Part shown: in pieces, positions 45,951 to 56,044 of the stretch
How positions within the stretch are numbered: the first letter of the stretch is position 1
How the letters are laid out: the number at the start of each line of letters is the position of its first letter
NCBI RefSeq assembly: GCF_019279795.1
Contig: NC_056740.1
Span: forward strand, 225,115,111-225,179,110
Direction: 5' to 3'
DNA length: 64,000 nucleotides
From: Protopterus annectens
Taxonomy: Eukaryota; Chordata; Ceratodontiformes; Protopteridae
Notes under the pieces: generated by a model
The model's database searches: none
Told to the model about the DNA's origin: nothing
The model's input: the letters and a program-made list of their open reading frames with translations, nothing else
Made by a program: the position numbers and the translations under genes

Positions 45951-46741
45951 ATGGATATCCCCTTGTGGCTGTCTGTATTTGCTGCCTATGTGTGTGCAAT
46001 GATGGTACATTTTAAGGCCTATTCCACCATGTTAACCCACCATTGGACTATTTTACCAGGCCTGTACATGTCATCCACCTTAGAAGCAACACTGGACACC
46101 CTTCAGCCATATAAGCTCTGTGGTGCATGCGATAAGTGCGTATCACTATAGTACATGCAACTAGATAGGTAGGGGTTTTTATCTCAGCACTGGCAACTGT
46201 GTATGCATGTTTGTAGGTTAAAGCATTCTGAGGCCTGTTCCACACAGTAAACCCCCACTGTGGGCCTGAACTGTGGGTGTCCAGATATCAAACATGCTGG
46301 GAATGTTACAGATAAAGCTATGGAGTAATTATTATGGGAGGTGTAGTTGCATGACATATGTGCATGCATACAGTGTGTTACACAGGATTAACATTAACAT
46401 GTGGTTGGATGGCTATGATATGTGACACTGACTTGTCAGTTATGCTTTTGTGATATTAATCTGCACTGCATTGCCATTACATCAGCACACAGAATAGCTT
46501 TAATGACAACCATGCCATACTTAGGTGACATGACTGTGGACATTCTGCAACAGTCTGTGCAGTTGTTAGCTGTACCTGATATAGTAGGCCTCTCATCAAT
46601 CCATCAACATTGTCTTTGGCTGTGTACTGGTTCGGTATCTGCATCACAGGCTCAGGTATGCTGTCATTTATCACATTATATGTAGAAGTAAAATCAGTGG
46701 TACTCAGGATATCTTCATAACAGCACCGGGAATTCCCCAGA

Positions 46742-47068
46742 GTTGAGTTGGTCTATTGGTGTATTGCAGTGAACCATAGCTCAGAGGGTCCTGGGGCCAA
46801 TACTTGGCAAGGGCATATTTTTTCCCTGATGTTACATGACTATACTGAATGATATATTTAGAAAAAAACATTAATTCCACAGTGCTGAATTGGCCTAGTA
46901 GGGCATTGCTCTGACTGTAGTTCAGAAGGTCCTGGGTTCAATACTTGGCAGGGTTTTTTTTCCCTAAGTTTACATGGCATTACTGCTTGATGTATTTAGA
47001 AAAAACATTAATTCACCACAGCTGAATTGGTGTAGTGGTGCATTGCTCTGACTGTAGTTCAGAAGGTC
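46742..47068 (+). repeat. Tandem array of tRNA-like units, period about 138 bp (units 1-3)
   Basis: TTGG marks recur at 46748, 46890 and 47027. Unit 2 reads TTGGCCTAGTAGGGCATTGC then GGTCCTGGGTTCAATACTTG, a good A-box and B-box pair about 40 bp apart. Each unit ends in a T-run, TTACATG, ACTGNNTGATATATTTAGAA and a short A-run. Unit 3 is split by the fold-back element and continues at 47645; unit 4 is at 47715-47790. It is tRNA-derived and SINE-like, but arranged in tandem. Confidence 0.7.
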
Positions 47069-47076
47069 TTGGAGAC

Positions 47077-47636
47077 GGGTCTATATTAGAACATTGAAGT
47101 TTCACAACTTTGAATGTTCTAATATCGACCCCTATTCAGTGAACACTGACAACATCGAACATGCAGAACAGTGAATTTTTTCCTAGGGAAAAAATTTGCT
47201 GCTCTGAAACACATACACACAACACAAGCACACCAAGCAAACAGCAATCCACACACATAGATCTAAAATCTTACATCTAACCCTACACTAAACTGGACAT
47301 ACACCACTAACTATCCACTTACCTTAACCCAAACCCTAACCCTAAGGTCTGTCACTATCGCACACTTACCTGACCCGCACCCTAACCCTAACTCACCTAG
47401 CCCACCCTAACCCTCACATCCACACAATTGCACACTTACCTGAACCCGACGCGTAACTTTCCACCACAGTGCTGAAAATAGCAAAGTGACAGAAATGGAC
47501 AACCAAATTCTTTCCCCTAGGAAAAAATGTGGTTTTCTGCAGCTTCGCTATTTTCAGCGTTCACTGAATAGGGGTCGATATTCGAACATTCAAAGTTGTG
47601 AAACTTCGATGTTCTAATATAGACACTTGGAGACAA
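47077..47636. mobile_element. Fold-back element with telomere-like core (copy 2)
   Basis: 560 bp flanked by the perfect 8 bp repeat TTGGAGAC (47069-47076 and 47637-47644). It begins GGGTCTATATTAGAACATTG and its complement end reads TGTCTATATTAGAACATCGA. The arms extend about 110 bp, up to TTTTTTCCTAGGG on both sides. The core has AACCCTAACCCTAAGG and further CCCTAA words. It is highly similar to copy 1 at 26795-27357. The 8 bp target duplication fits hAT-, P- or Merlin-like transposition; the GGG terminus does not fit hAT well. No transposase gene. Confidence 0.92.
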
Positions 47637-47800
47637 TACTTGGCTGTGGTCTCTTTTTTCCTTAATATTACATGACTATACTGCATGATATATGTAAAAA
47701 AAAACATTAACTCTCTAGAGCTGAGTTGGCCTAGTGGTGTGTTGCTCTGACTATAGTGCAGAGGGTCAGGCTGGTTATTTTGTTGCTGAACAGAACAATG
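47637..47800 (+). repeat. Rest of tRNA-like unit 3, and unit 4 of the tandem array
   Basis: After the fold-back insertion the unit resumes with CAATACTTGGCTG and the T-run, then TTACATGACTATACTGCATG. A fourth unit begins GCTGAGTTGGCCTAGTGGTG at 47720 and ends after GCAGAGGGTCAGG. With the insert subtracted, the spacing from unit 3 to unit 4 is about 131 bp. Confidence 0.65.
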
Positions 47801-48299
47801 TCTGAATCAGATAGGGTGATTAAAGCAGTTTTAAGTAGGTTTGTATGGGTTTGTGCCCCGTGATGCCAAGTGTCACTTAGTCCCACTTAAACCCGCGCTA
47901 TTTTCAAAAAAAGAAAAGAAAAAAAGGAGTGATAGGAAAGTGGTGAAATGGGGGCAAGCAGAGGGAAAAACAATATGAAAGGCAACTAGGGATGTGCAGA
48001 ATGGGTGTAGGAATGGACCATAGCTCTTCATTTCTTGTGCAGCAATAGCTGTGCATGATGTGGACAATTTGGAATTTGGAGCCTCACATCCACAGGGTGT
48101 AGGTGACATAACTTTGTTGATTGATTGATGAGATAACTGATTAATGACAGTGTATGTGGGGGCAAAATGGAGAGCTATGTAAGGATGATATTTTTTTTTG
48201 TGGGACAGATGCCCCCCTTTTCTAAGGTGAGAGTGGGATGTTGGGGAAGGGTTGCAGGTACGTTTGGGGAGGTAAGTTGGGTATGACAGGTTGCATTTG
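47801..48299. other. Probable 3' part of the Myb-like gene and spacer
   Basis: A 186-codon minus-strand frame (47873-48433) rich in Pro, Ser and Thr overlaps exon 2 at its start. Its lower part (LSLLFFFSFFENSAGLSGTK) looks like non-coding sequence read by chance. The exact end of the gene cannot be fixed. Confidence 0.35.
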
Positions 48300-48782
48300 C
48301 AGACAGACAAGACAGCAGATGGGGATGGTGTATGACACATGAGAGGGGTAAACACTTTGGATGGGGATGGCAGTTGGGAATCAGAGGACCAAGTGCCCCC
48401 AGATGGAAATAGTGGGACTGAAGTCCCCACCAATGGGCAGTCACTACTGCCCCTTCACAGCCCTGAAGGTGGCTGTGCTGACGGGTGGAGGCCAGGGCCC
48501 AGCTGTCCATTGAGGTTTTCCAGTCTGCCCTCTATCTGGTGCAGACGGTCATCCAAATCCAGCTGCATGACCCTGCGCATCATCTCTCAGAGCTGGTTAT
48601 GAGTGACAGGATTCTCTCCATGCCCATGCCCAGGAAGGGGACAGGACCCATCCCCTGTGGTAGTTCCACCCAAGTGTGGTGCAGGACCAGCAGAGGAGGC
48701 AGCTCCAGGTTGGGTCCCAGATTTATTGGGACCTGGTGCCTTGGCCAGATGAGGTGGGACTGGTGAATCCGCTGGGATCAGC
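48300..48782 (-). pseudogene. Myb/SANT-like protein of the Harbinger element, exon 2
   Basis: Minus strand. After an acceptor TTTGGGTAG|GC at 48783 the frame reads RLIPADSPVPPHLAKAPGP, a Pro/Gly-rich linker, then HNQL, a TGA stop at about 48590, and EMMRRVMQLDLDDRLHQIEG followed by RLENLNGQLGPGL, a likely coiled-coil helix. This linker-plus-helix layout is usual for the C-terminal half of Harbinger Myb-like proteins, where it may aid dimerisation or contact with the transposase. One stop codon and a later shift (into GTSVPLFPSGGTWSSDSQLP) make it a pseudogene. Joining to exon 1 keeps the frame. Confidence 0.65.
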
Positions 48783-49764
48783 CTACCCAAACATGCTATG
48801 CTGTTGAGGTTTGCAAAGTGTATTGGTTAGCCATGAACAAAATATTTCAACATTAGTTATAACAGCATGCATGGGTGCTCCAGTTAACCCAGAACAATAG
48901 AATTGAATAGAATTGCATAGTAAACAGAACACATGCATAAATGGAATAACAGTTATTATTTTAACAGCATGCCAGTAACAGTTATGGCAAAAGACCAACA
49001 ACAGTGGAATTTCAGCAAGGTATGTTAATATGCAGCCATTGAAATATATGAACAATAATACAACACGAGTCCCAACATTAGGTTTTGAGAACAACATACT
49101 TGTAGTTTATGAATAATAATTAGTGATGCAGATAATGGGTGTGTGGGGGGGGGGATTCCATTAAAAACTGCATAGGCTATATTTTTCAAATACTCTATGC
49201 ATCTGCCCGTACTTTAAATCTACCTGTGCCCTATAGCTTCTGTAGCACATACATATCTGTTAAGCTGTCAGCCTGGAATGGTATGGGTCAAGCTGTGAGA
49301 ACTATAGGTACATAACTACAGGGGACTTGTACATGTCAGGGTCACATATATGACTAACAAGGTGTACCCTGCATTGATGTTGTGTGATTGTGCTACTGGC
49401 ATACTTCAACTAGATTTATATCTGTGTCCAAGGTTATTGGTAACAGTGATCACTAGCCGGGACAGCGTGATACTTGAGAGACATGTATTAGGAAGACTGC
49501 ATGGTCTATATACCTATCCTGTTGTCATTTGTAGGCATGAGGTTGGAATATTGGCACACATTCACAGACGTACCAGGCATGCAGTAGTACATCTGTACAC
49601 ATTTTATTACTATACCCTTCATACAGCTAATACAAACATTTCTTTACCTGTAAGCCCTGTGGAGAAAATATCTGTTAACACTACATGACTGTTTCTACAA
49701 ATAGTCAGGACTACTTCTCTGTTACTATAAATACATCATAGTAATAGTCATAGATTCAAACCTT

Positions 49765-49823
<59 letters not shown>

Positions 49824-50976
49824 AGAAATGAACATCATATATATATTTCTTACCATAATGCGTTACCAGGCCACTGCTCTGTGTTGCTTAACTGATTTGT
49901 GCCTTAAACTCACTTGGTTACAAAGTCTGCCCTGGTAATATAAGTAGAATGTCACAGAAGACTGCCATGACAGTTGAACATACATGGATAACATTCATGC
50001 ATGACAAACATAGTAGGTGAACTGTGTATTAATACTTGGAATGCAGGTGCACGCATTTAACTCTAGTGGATGTGAATATGTGTGATCTGTACAGACCATA
50101 TCAGGGTGCTGGGTTGCATACCTGACCCATATACATTTGCACATGCTATATTTGCAGTCTCCAGCTATTGCAGTCTCATACTTGCCTGCATCAGCATACC
50201 TACATTCAGGAATACGTGTAGCTGAAATGAGAAGGTTTACACAAGACAATCCTGTGGGAAACACACACTATAACACATTACATATTACTATTCCAGGTTC
50301 AGATTTTAGTGTAGAACATATATCAAATTGCATTGTATCTTGTTGTACAGCTCCACATCTATACTTTACCATAACAGTTCTTTATCAGCCAAATGTCACT
50401 CACTTCATGGTGTCATAGCCATATTTGCTGTGGAGTACCTGTACAATTGTATTTCTTCAACAACAGACCAGAATAAACACAACAGTTGGTGGAAAGAACT
50501 TTATTGAGGGTGACATGACACAGTGGTTTATTACATTCAAAAATCTGACTTCAGTTGTACTTCCATCCTGTAGATGATGAATGAATGTCATTTATTACCC
50601 TCCCAGTTTCAATCACAATGTACTTTATTACAAGATTCTTAGTATTACTACAGTATATACTTATGTCATTCCTACACAATATTACTACAGTATTATAGTA
50701 GTTTGTTTAGTGCCTTCATATGTATTGCACAGTACCTGGCATTACTCACTTATATCAATGTGGGTCTAAGAACACATTTATTGTAGTACACTCAGAACAC
50801 ACTATACTTACTGGCAGTAAACAATGTACTCTTTCTTATTTATTGTACTATACATTGCAAGATAGATCTGTATTCACCACACAGTTGGCACATCCTCACT
50901 AGGTGCCCGTGTGCACCTCTAGGTTGTGAGTCCTCTCCTCTCCAGCTGTAGAGAAAAAACACACCATTATGCGTAC
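48783..50976 (-). other. Inferred intron of the Myb-like gene
   Basis: Bounded by a GT donor (ACAG|GTACGC, boundary 50977/50976) and an AG acceptor (GGGTAG|GC) on the minus strand. It contains a 54 bp (GT)n tract at 49767-49820 preceded by a B-box-like GATTCAAACC, and a G run at 49144-49153. Frames of 90-112 codons in it show no known motif. Confidence 0.5.
49767..49820. repeat. (GT)n microsatellite
   Basis: A pure GT run of about 54 bp. It directly follows GATTCAAACCTTG, so it repeats the B-box-then-(GT)n pattern seen at 45.5-46.2 kb. Confidence 0.97.
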
Positions 50977-51341
50977 CTGTCTATCACATATTTGTGCTTG
51001 AATTTGGTAAAGCAATGGTTTGTATACTTAGAAACTACTGGGGCATTCCTGTCCCAAGCATCTTGGATCCATTGGGCCAAGACTGCCATCTTCCTCTGCT
51101 TCAGGTCATCATAATGATGATGTACTTGCTCATCAGTGCAGGGGATTCCAGTGGCACTGGTGAGGTCACATGCCAGATGGTCCCAGGCCTCAGACTTGTA
51201 TTCAGAGCCCTGGTACTGGCCCTGCAGCAGTCTGTCATCATGGTGTTCAACAAGGAGCCCAGCCATGACCCTAGACTCCAATATGCTCAGGGATGCATCA
51301 AAAGTGCTCTCCCTCTCCAACTCCTGCCATAGTTCCTGCAC
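50977..51341 (-). pseudogene. Myb/SANT-like DNA-binding protein of the Harbinger element, exon 1
   Basis: Minus strand, start MQELWQELERESTFDASLSI at 51341. Residues 20-100 form a trihelix Myb/SANT-like domain: ILESRVMAGLLVEHHDDRLL, SEAWDHLACDLTSATG, CTDEQVHHHYDDLKQRKMAV and a final basic helix FTKFKHKYVIDR. The tryptophan spacing and the DLKxRK end are those of Myb/SANT proteins encoded by Harbinger transposons, which bind the element's ends and bring the transposase into the nucleus. The exon itself has no internal stop. It ends at a good donor site. Because exon 2 has a stop, the gene as a whole is dead. The start ATG fits the domain, but an upstream exon is possible. Confidence 0.75.
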
Positions 51342-51469
51342 AGGTTAAACTCCAACAGGTTCTTGGCTGTATTCCCACCTGTGAAGCTTAAATAAGGCTA
51401 TTTTCCTGCCCTTTGCCACCATTGGACCATTTTTAAAAATGCTAAGCAAAGCTCAACAGTGTGCAAACC

Positions 51470-51690
51470 TGCAAAGCTGAGTTGAGCAGTGCTTAAAGTG
51501 GCAAATGCTTAGCAGTGCTTAGCGTGCACAAATCTGCTTAGCTCAGCTGAGGACTGCTTAGAATGGGGTTACTAAGCAATGCTCAAACTGGCTAAATGGA
51601 GCTAAGAGTTGTTAAGTATTGCTCAGACAGGTCCTGTTTAAGCATTGCTAAGCTTGGCTTAGCAGTGTTTTGCAAAATTTAGCTAAGGGC
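51470..51690. repeat. Right subterminal cluster of GCTTAGC-type words
   Basis: Within about 220 bp there are more than ten AAGC/GCTTA/GCTAAG words (for example GCTTAGCAGTGCTTAGCGTG, TGCTTAGCTCAGCTGAGGAC). A similar but smaller cluster lies at 41230-41380 (GAGCTTAGCAGC, CAGCTAAGCACAGTTAAGC, GAAAAGCTAAGCATG). They are candidate binding sites for the Myb-like protein. Confidence 0.6.
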
Positions 51691-52252
51691 AAACAAGACT
51701 TTTACATAATAACACAAATATATATTGATATTAATTACTCATTATTGATACTTTATTATTGTGTTTGTATTTTACTTTACATGACCTCACCCTATGTACT
51801 TTAATTACATTACTGTGGTGTGTGACTGAATTGTATTGGACACTTGTGTTTAACTGGAGGTTTTCACCTCATCTCCACCGACACTGGGAGTCTGGACCAG
51901 CTGCACTGACCTGGTTGACAGATATCAATAAGTACGGAAAAGAAAAAAAATAGAAATATAAATAGGAATGCTTTCCAATATAAAGGTTGAATGTCTGGTC
52001 ATGGTATTCAAGCCATGCACCTACTGCACACAAAGCCATGCCTCTAACCATTCAGCTAACTCAGCTGTGAAGATTTCAGGTATACATTTCTATATAGCTT
52101 TTCATTGTGTTTAAGCACTGCTGAGCAATGAGCTGTGCCATGTAAACAAGCTCAGCTATGCTTAAACTTGACAAAAAAATAAAAAAAAATTAAAACAAAA
52201 TAAAAAACCATAAAAGGGAAACTCACATTTGCACATTTGATTTACATGCCAT

Positions 52253-52585
52253 ACTGCACTCTGACATTACAGGGGGTGTGCTACTGACACTGTAACCCAC
52301 TCGTTGTGTGACATACATAAATAAATACATACATAGGTGTCCAAGGACACTTTCTATATTGTTTTACTGCCGTCCGGCACTTTGACAGTGCAGGGGGTAT
52401 GTTACGAACACTGTAACACACCCCCTGTGTTAAATAAATGATTCAGTATATAACTAAATTAAGTGTTAGAAGACACTTTCTGATATGCTGTAGTGCCGTA
52501 TGGCATTTCCACAGTGCAGGGAGTGTGTTACACATCTGCAAGCACTGTAGCAAACTCCCTGCACACACTGATTCATTAAAAGTGT
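52253..52585. repeat. Three tandem subterminal repeats, each with a hairpin
   Basis: Units of about 115-130 bp. Each contains TGCCGT(C/A)(C/T)GGCA or a variant, then ACAGTGCAGGGGGTATGTTA and the complementary ACTGTAACACACCCCCTG. Unit 2 (52360-52432) pairs best. Unit 1 begins at TACATGCCATACTGC and unit 3 at TAGTGCCGTATGGCA. They lie just inside the presumed right end of the Harbinger-type element. Confidence 0.75.
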
Positions 52586-52659
52586 ACACGGCTCTCCCTC
52601 AGTAGCACGCCTTCATTAATATGCAAGGCGTGATGCCAAGGCAGAGCTGCAGAAACGCC

Positions 52660-52712
52660 CATGATACATTCCGTGTAGGAATTGCACTATTCCTACACAG
52701 AGTTTATTAAAT
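52660..52712. repeat. Candidate right terminal repeat of the Harbinger-type element
   Basis: Contains TTCCGTGTAGGAATTGCACT and ATTCCTACACAGAGTTTATT, which is also palindromic in itself (TGTAGGAAT/ATTCCTACA). Its complement resembles the left end in AATAAAC, GGAA and GGAATAGTG words. Confidence 0.4.
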
Positions 52713-53713
52713 CCAGGGATGGTCTAATATTATACTGCCTTGTTTATAGACATTTTTATATAAGATTGTGTTGAAGGATTCTTGTAATCAGACCTGCTGT
52801 TTTTCATATTATGCACAATTTAAACATGTTGATTTAATTTGAAATAGCATTCTTCCAGAAAGGCTGTTTAAAATGAGTAAATGGAAATATAATTTCTAGT
52901 GGAATGACTGTGCTCTGGCAATAGTTATCACTTCTGTAGCAATCTAGGGTAACCCTGATTGTCTGCTTGCTGAATATTGCATACGGCTTCATCCACATTA
53001 CAAACCACAAGTAATGAAACATTAATGCAAAAGGGCAATGAAATTGGAATATTATCAGAAGTCTGCAAATGTGGATCAAAATTTGGAAAAATACCCTAAA
53101 ATGTACCATAGACCATCCATAATCCCATGGCTTTTGGAGGCCTGGCAGCCCCAGATCCCACTGACTTAATTTATTATTTCCCCCCAGCAAAGCACACAGA
53201 TCTCCTGTAAAATCATTTGGCTTCTCTAGCAAATCTTGTGAAGTCAGCTCACAGGATATGTTACTACAATGTAACATTGGCCTCACCACTATGGTGTTAT
53301 ATGTTTGCCCACACCCCCTCTCCCCATCCCTTGGACACCTTAAAATGTACCAACCCTACAAGCACCTGCTTCAGGTAGTTTGCAAACTGATTTTGAAAGC
53401 AATGCAAGTTTTTTTCTTATTTTTCACTGCCTTTATTTTAAGACTGAAATAACAAAAAGAGATTACCTACATACAGCATCTTGTAGCTACAATGATTGAC
53501 CCTCAATTTTTCCTTCTACTTTTAATGCCCATTACATTTTCATACCAAACAAAGAACTTTTACTGTCCATTTACACATTATTCCATGTATAGTTCTGTTA
53601 CTTGCATATAAATACTATGTTCTGATATTATCTATTTTGTTACAATATTATATTATCTCCTGTTGTTTGCTTTTTTCCATGCCACATGTTCATAGTTGTC
53701 CTTGGAAGAATGA
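52713..53713. other. Spacer, nothing recognised
   Basis: Contains a 151-codon minus-strand frame (52834-53289), free of stops but without recognisable motifs. Codon and amino-acid composition (many Phe, His, Cys, Trp) do not look like a typical protein. The last 9 bases (53705-53713) are the target copy of the SINE that follows. Confidence 0.4.
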
Positions 53714-54070
53714 TAACCATCCATCCACAACCACTTTTTCCCATTTTTGCACATGGGATTGAGGTGTTGCATCAACAGTGACAATCATCTTGATGTTCAC
53801 CCTACAAAGTGGCTAGCCCTGCCACAGTTGTTCTTCCATACTACACACATACAAGCATACTCTAACCTACGTCAATTTTATTGTGCCCAGTCCATTTACT
53901 GCATGTATATGTAATGTGGGAGTAAACCACAACACCCAGATAAAACCCACGAGAACACAGGGAGGAAATGCAGACTCTGCACAGAAGGTATCTCAACTGA
54001 GAATCAAACCAGAGAATGTTTTTCTGTGAGGTGTCAAGACTAACTACTCCACCACTATGCCACCATATAG
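53714..54070 (-). mobile_element. tRNA-derived vertebrate SINE (V-SINE/HE1-like), full length
   Basis: 357 bp, flanked by the 9 bp repeat GAAGAATGA at 53705-53713 and 54071-54079. On the minus strand it starts GGTGGCATAGTGGTGGAGTA (tRNA-like head with A-box) and has GGTTTGATTCTC (B-box), then CAGAGTCTGCATTTCCTCCC, GTTCTCGTGGGTTTTATCTG and GTTTACTCCCACATTACATA. It ends in GTTGTGGATGGATGG, the usual tail of these SINEs. The central GTGTTC-CGTGGGTTT part is widely conserved in fish, shark and lungfish-type SINEs, so the host is likely an aquatic-lineage vertebrate. Confidence 0.88.
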
Positions 54071-54079
54071 AAGAATGAC

Positions 54080-55335
54080 ATCTGCTCGTCTATGTGTTAG
54101 TGTAGCTCTCCTGTTTATGTGTAAGTTTCAGGAAATCTATGAAAATGAATGGGCCTAATGTATAGTGTGTTACCTCAGTGTAGACCACCTTATGGTGTTT
54201 TTGCTCATCCTGTGTTGAGCTGCAAAGTAACTAGTAGTTATACTGCATGTTCATTTGTCATTTTAGTTATGGGTAATCACCTGGATCTTCCATGTATTAA
54301 TAAATGCAACTGTTTCTGGGTGTTACTTGTTTATCCCCTATGTATATCTGGGACCATCTGAGAGTGGTTTGGGGAATAAGCAGAAGTCAGTGCTACCTAG
54401 TGTGTCTGCATACTCTATTTGGGTTGGAGACCTGGTTGCACCCTCTGTTACTTTGGTCTTAATGGATTCTGCCAGGCTTAGGTGATAGACATCCTTGACC
54501 CCTTAGCCTTCTGGGTTAATAGATGGCAGCTGCAACTCTGAACTTCTAATTGTATGCTGGTAGTGGAACAGAAGAATTTATTAGTAACTTTCTTAACAAA
54601 TAGTATAGCTTTAATTGAATACCTTATTTATCAAACATAATGCTGACTGTTGTCCCTGTCACTCTGTGCAACATTCTGTTGAGGTGCAGAGCTTTAGTTT
54701 TTACCATATTTTCCTATTTAGAGATTGTGAGATAAGGATGAATCTTTGGTCTAGGGCTAGAAGTCGGAGATGAAGGTCACGGCCCATCTTCTCAGCAGTG
54801 TGGGATTATCTGCTATATTTTCCTTTCTGTAGTTGTTACCAGGTTCCATTATTGCTCTAAAGGGTGTGCTGTTATGCATAATACTGCATCAGTATATTTA
54901 GAATTCTTGAGACTCTGGGTATATTTTCATTGTATTCATAATGACTTATGAACCATTTTTTGCCTTCTACTTATGAAGGCTCAAGCACATTAGAAGAAGA
55001 GATAGGGACTCACCATCTTTTTGGAAGTCTTTCATGTTTAGATGTATACACTTGTGAAGTTATGCAACTGTATGTAGTCTTTCCCTTTTTTATATGGGGT
55101 TGTTATATATATTTCTTGTCTATTCATGTATATAGTTATTTTACTGTTTGCTGTGTTGGTGTTATGAAATCAGAGTCACATCCATATATTAAAATGTGTT
55201 CCCTATCAGATTACTCTCTTTAGGAAATCGGGTAGTTCAGCAGTTTATTTTCATTGTATAGGGCACTAACAACCACATATTAATTCTGGCCACAAAGTTA
55301 TTCAGGTACAAGCCATGAAGAATGTTACTTTTTTA
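54080..55335. other. Spacer, nothing recognised
   Basis: About 1.25 kb without clear similarity. A 91-codon plus-strand frame (54948-55223) contains hydrophobic stretches and several cysteines and looks like chance coding. It could be the decayed 5' part of the L1-like element that follows. Confidence 0.4.
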
Positions 55336-56025
55336 GCTATGAAAACTTGGAATATTAATGGTACTAATTTGCTTGTCTAGGGAACCAGCCTGTTGACATT
55401 GCTGAAATGGCTTGCTCCCTACATAGTATCTAATATGAAGCATGGTAAATTTTCAAGTTAGAGGTCTGATCACATTGCTTCATATATGCATCTATCTTGG
55501 CAAAAATGAGCTTCTATAATTCTGATGCATCAGTGTCTGATAATTTGCAGTTACTGCATCTTCTTCTTGGTGTCAGCTTGAGTTGGCATGATCCTATGAT
55601 TTTCACAGCAGACCCTTACATTGTACTCCATATAACTCCATTCAGCAATGGTTGCCAAAGAAAGGAAAAAACTTTTCAGATTACACAGTGCAAGGCTAAG
55701 GGATGTTTCATTCTGGTGGTATATGAAAACTGTTTTTCTGCTCCCAAGGACTTTAGTGCCTGCAAGACACCTAAACATTATGCACTGGATATGTCTCTAA
55801 GTTCGACAATTGCTGATAGGCTTCATTTGGATTTTGGAGCAAGGGAAGTTGGAGCCCTTAATTGTTTAGTTAGTCTCTTTATAGTGGAAAGCCTCCTGGG
55901 GAGCACCTCAGCCTTGCAGGTTGTTCATTGTGTTTACTCAGATTATGAGTACCTATACTACCTTGGCTCTAGAAGCTTCTTCCATATTATTTTAGATGGA
56001 TTGATTTTGTTGACCTTTTGAAGTC
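55336..56025 (+). pseudogene. L1-like LINE endonuclease, degenerate
   Basis: AMKTWNINGTN at 55337 matches the start of L1-type endonucleases (usually SWNVNGLN), followed in broken frames by a LLTLLKWLAPYIV block. The frame 55497-56021 reads CKAKGCFILVVYEN (usual pattern xGRxVxV) and ends with VYSDYEYLYYLGSRSFFHII then LDGLI, which resembles the conserved YTFxSxRHxSxSRIDxI block. The motif order and spacing fit an L1/Tx1-type endonuclease. The catalytic residues are mostly not recognisable and the copy is very old. I rank chance similarity as possible but less likely. Confidence 0.5.
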
Positions 56026-56044
56026 TGGCAAGCACAAGTTATAG

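Larger units (their letters stand above)
45420..46250 (+). repeat. Three tandem units of a tRNA-like body followed by (GT)n
   Basis: Units near 45465-45600, 45780-45950 and 46120-46230 share CGATAAGT-(A/G)CT(T/A)(A/G)CACTATAGT (copies 2 and 3), GGTAG(T/G)GGTT(C/T)TAATC-like B-box words and then (GT)n or GTATGCATG. The spacing is about 330-350 bp. Copy 1 keeps only AGTAGTGAGGCAGGGGTTGT and the GT tract. The order tRNA-like body, B-box, (GT)n suggests a SINE-like unit amplified in tandem. Confidence 0.6.
40419..52712. mobile_element. Large Harbinger-type DNA transposon (inferred extent)
   Basis: Two genes typical of Harbinger elements lie about 8 kb apart in convergent orientation: a DDE transposase (plus, 41683-42825) and a Myb/SANT-like protein (minus, 51341-48300). 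Candidate terminal repeats are AATTCAATAAACCCTACACG (40425 onward) and, in complement, ATTTAATAAACTCTGTGTAG (right end near 52712), which differ mainly by transitions. Both subterminal regions have clusters of GCTTAGC/GCTAAGC words (41230-41380 and 51470-51690) not seen elsewhere. The interior hosts tRNA-like repeats, (GT)n tracts and a fold-back insertion. The borders are inferred; no target duplication could be fixed. Confidence 0.6.

Noticed and set aside
45474..46151. ORFs with VCVCVC stretches (82 and 94 codons)
   Set aside because: They are translations of (GT)n microsatellites.
47873..48433. A 186-codon minus-strand ORF as an independent gene
   Set aside because: Only its first part fits the C-terminal region of the Myb-like protein. 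The rest shows low-complexity Pro/Ser and Phe codons without motifs.
52834..53289. A 151-codon minus-strand ORF as a host gene
   Set aside because: No domain, no splice-supported context and an unusual composition. Kept only as an unassigned frame.
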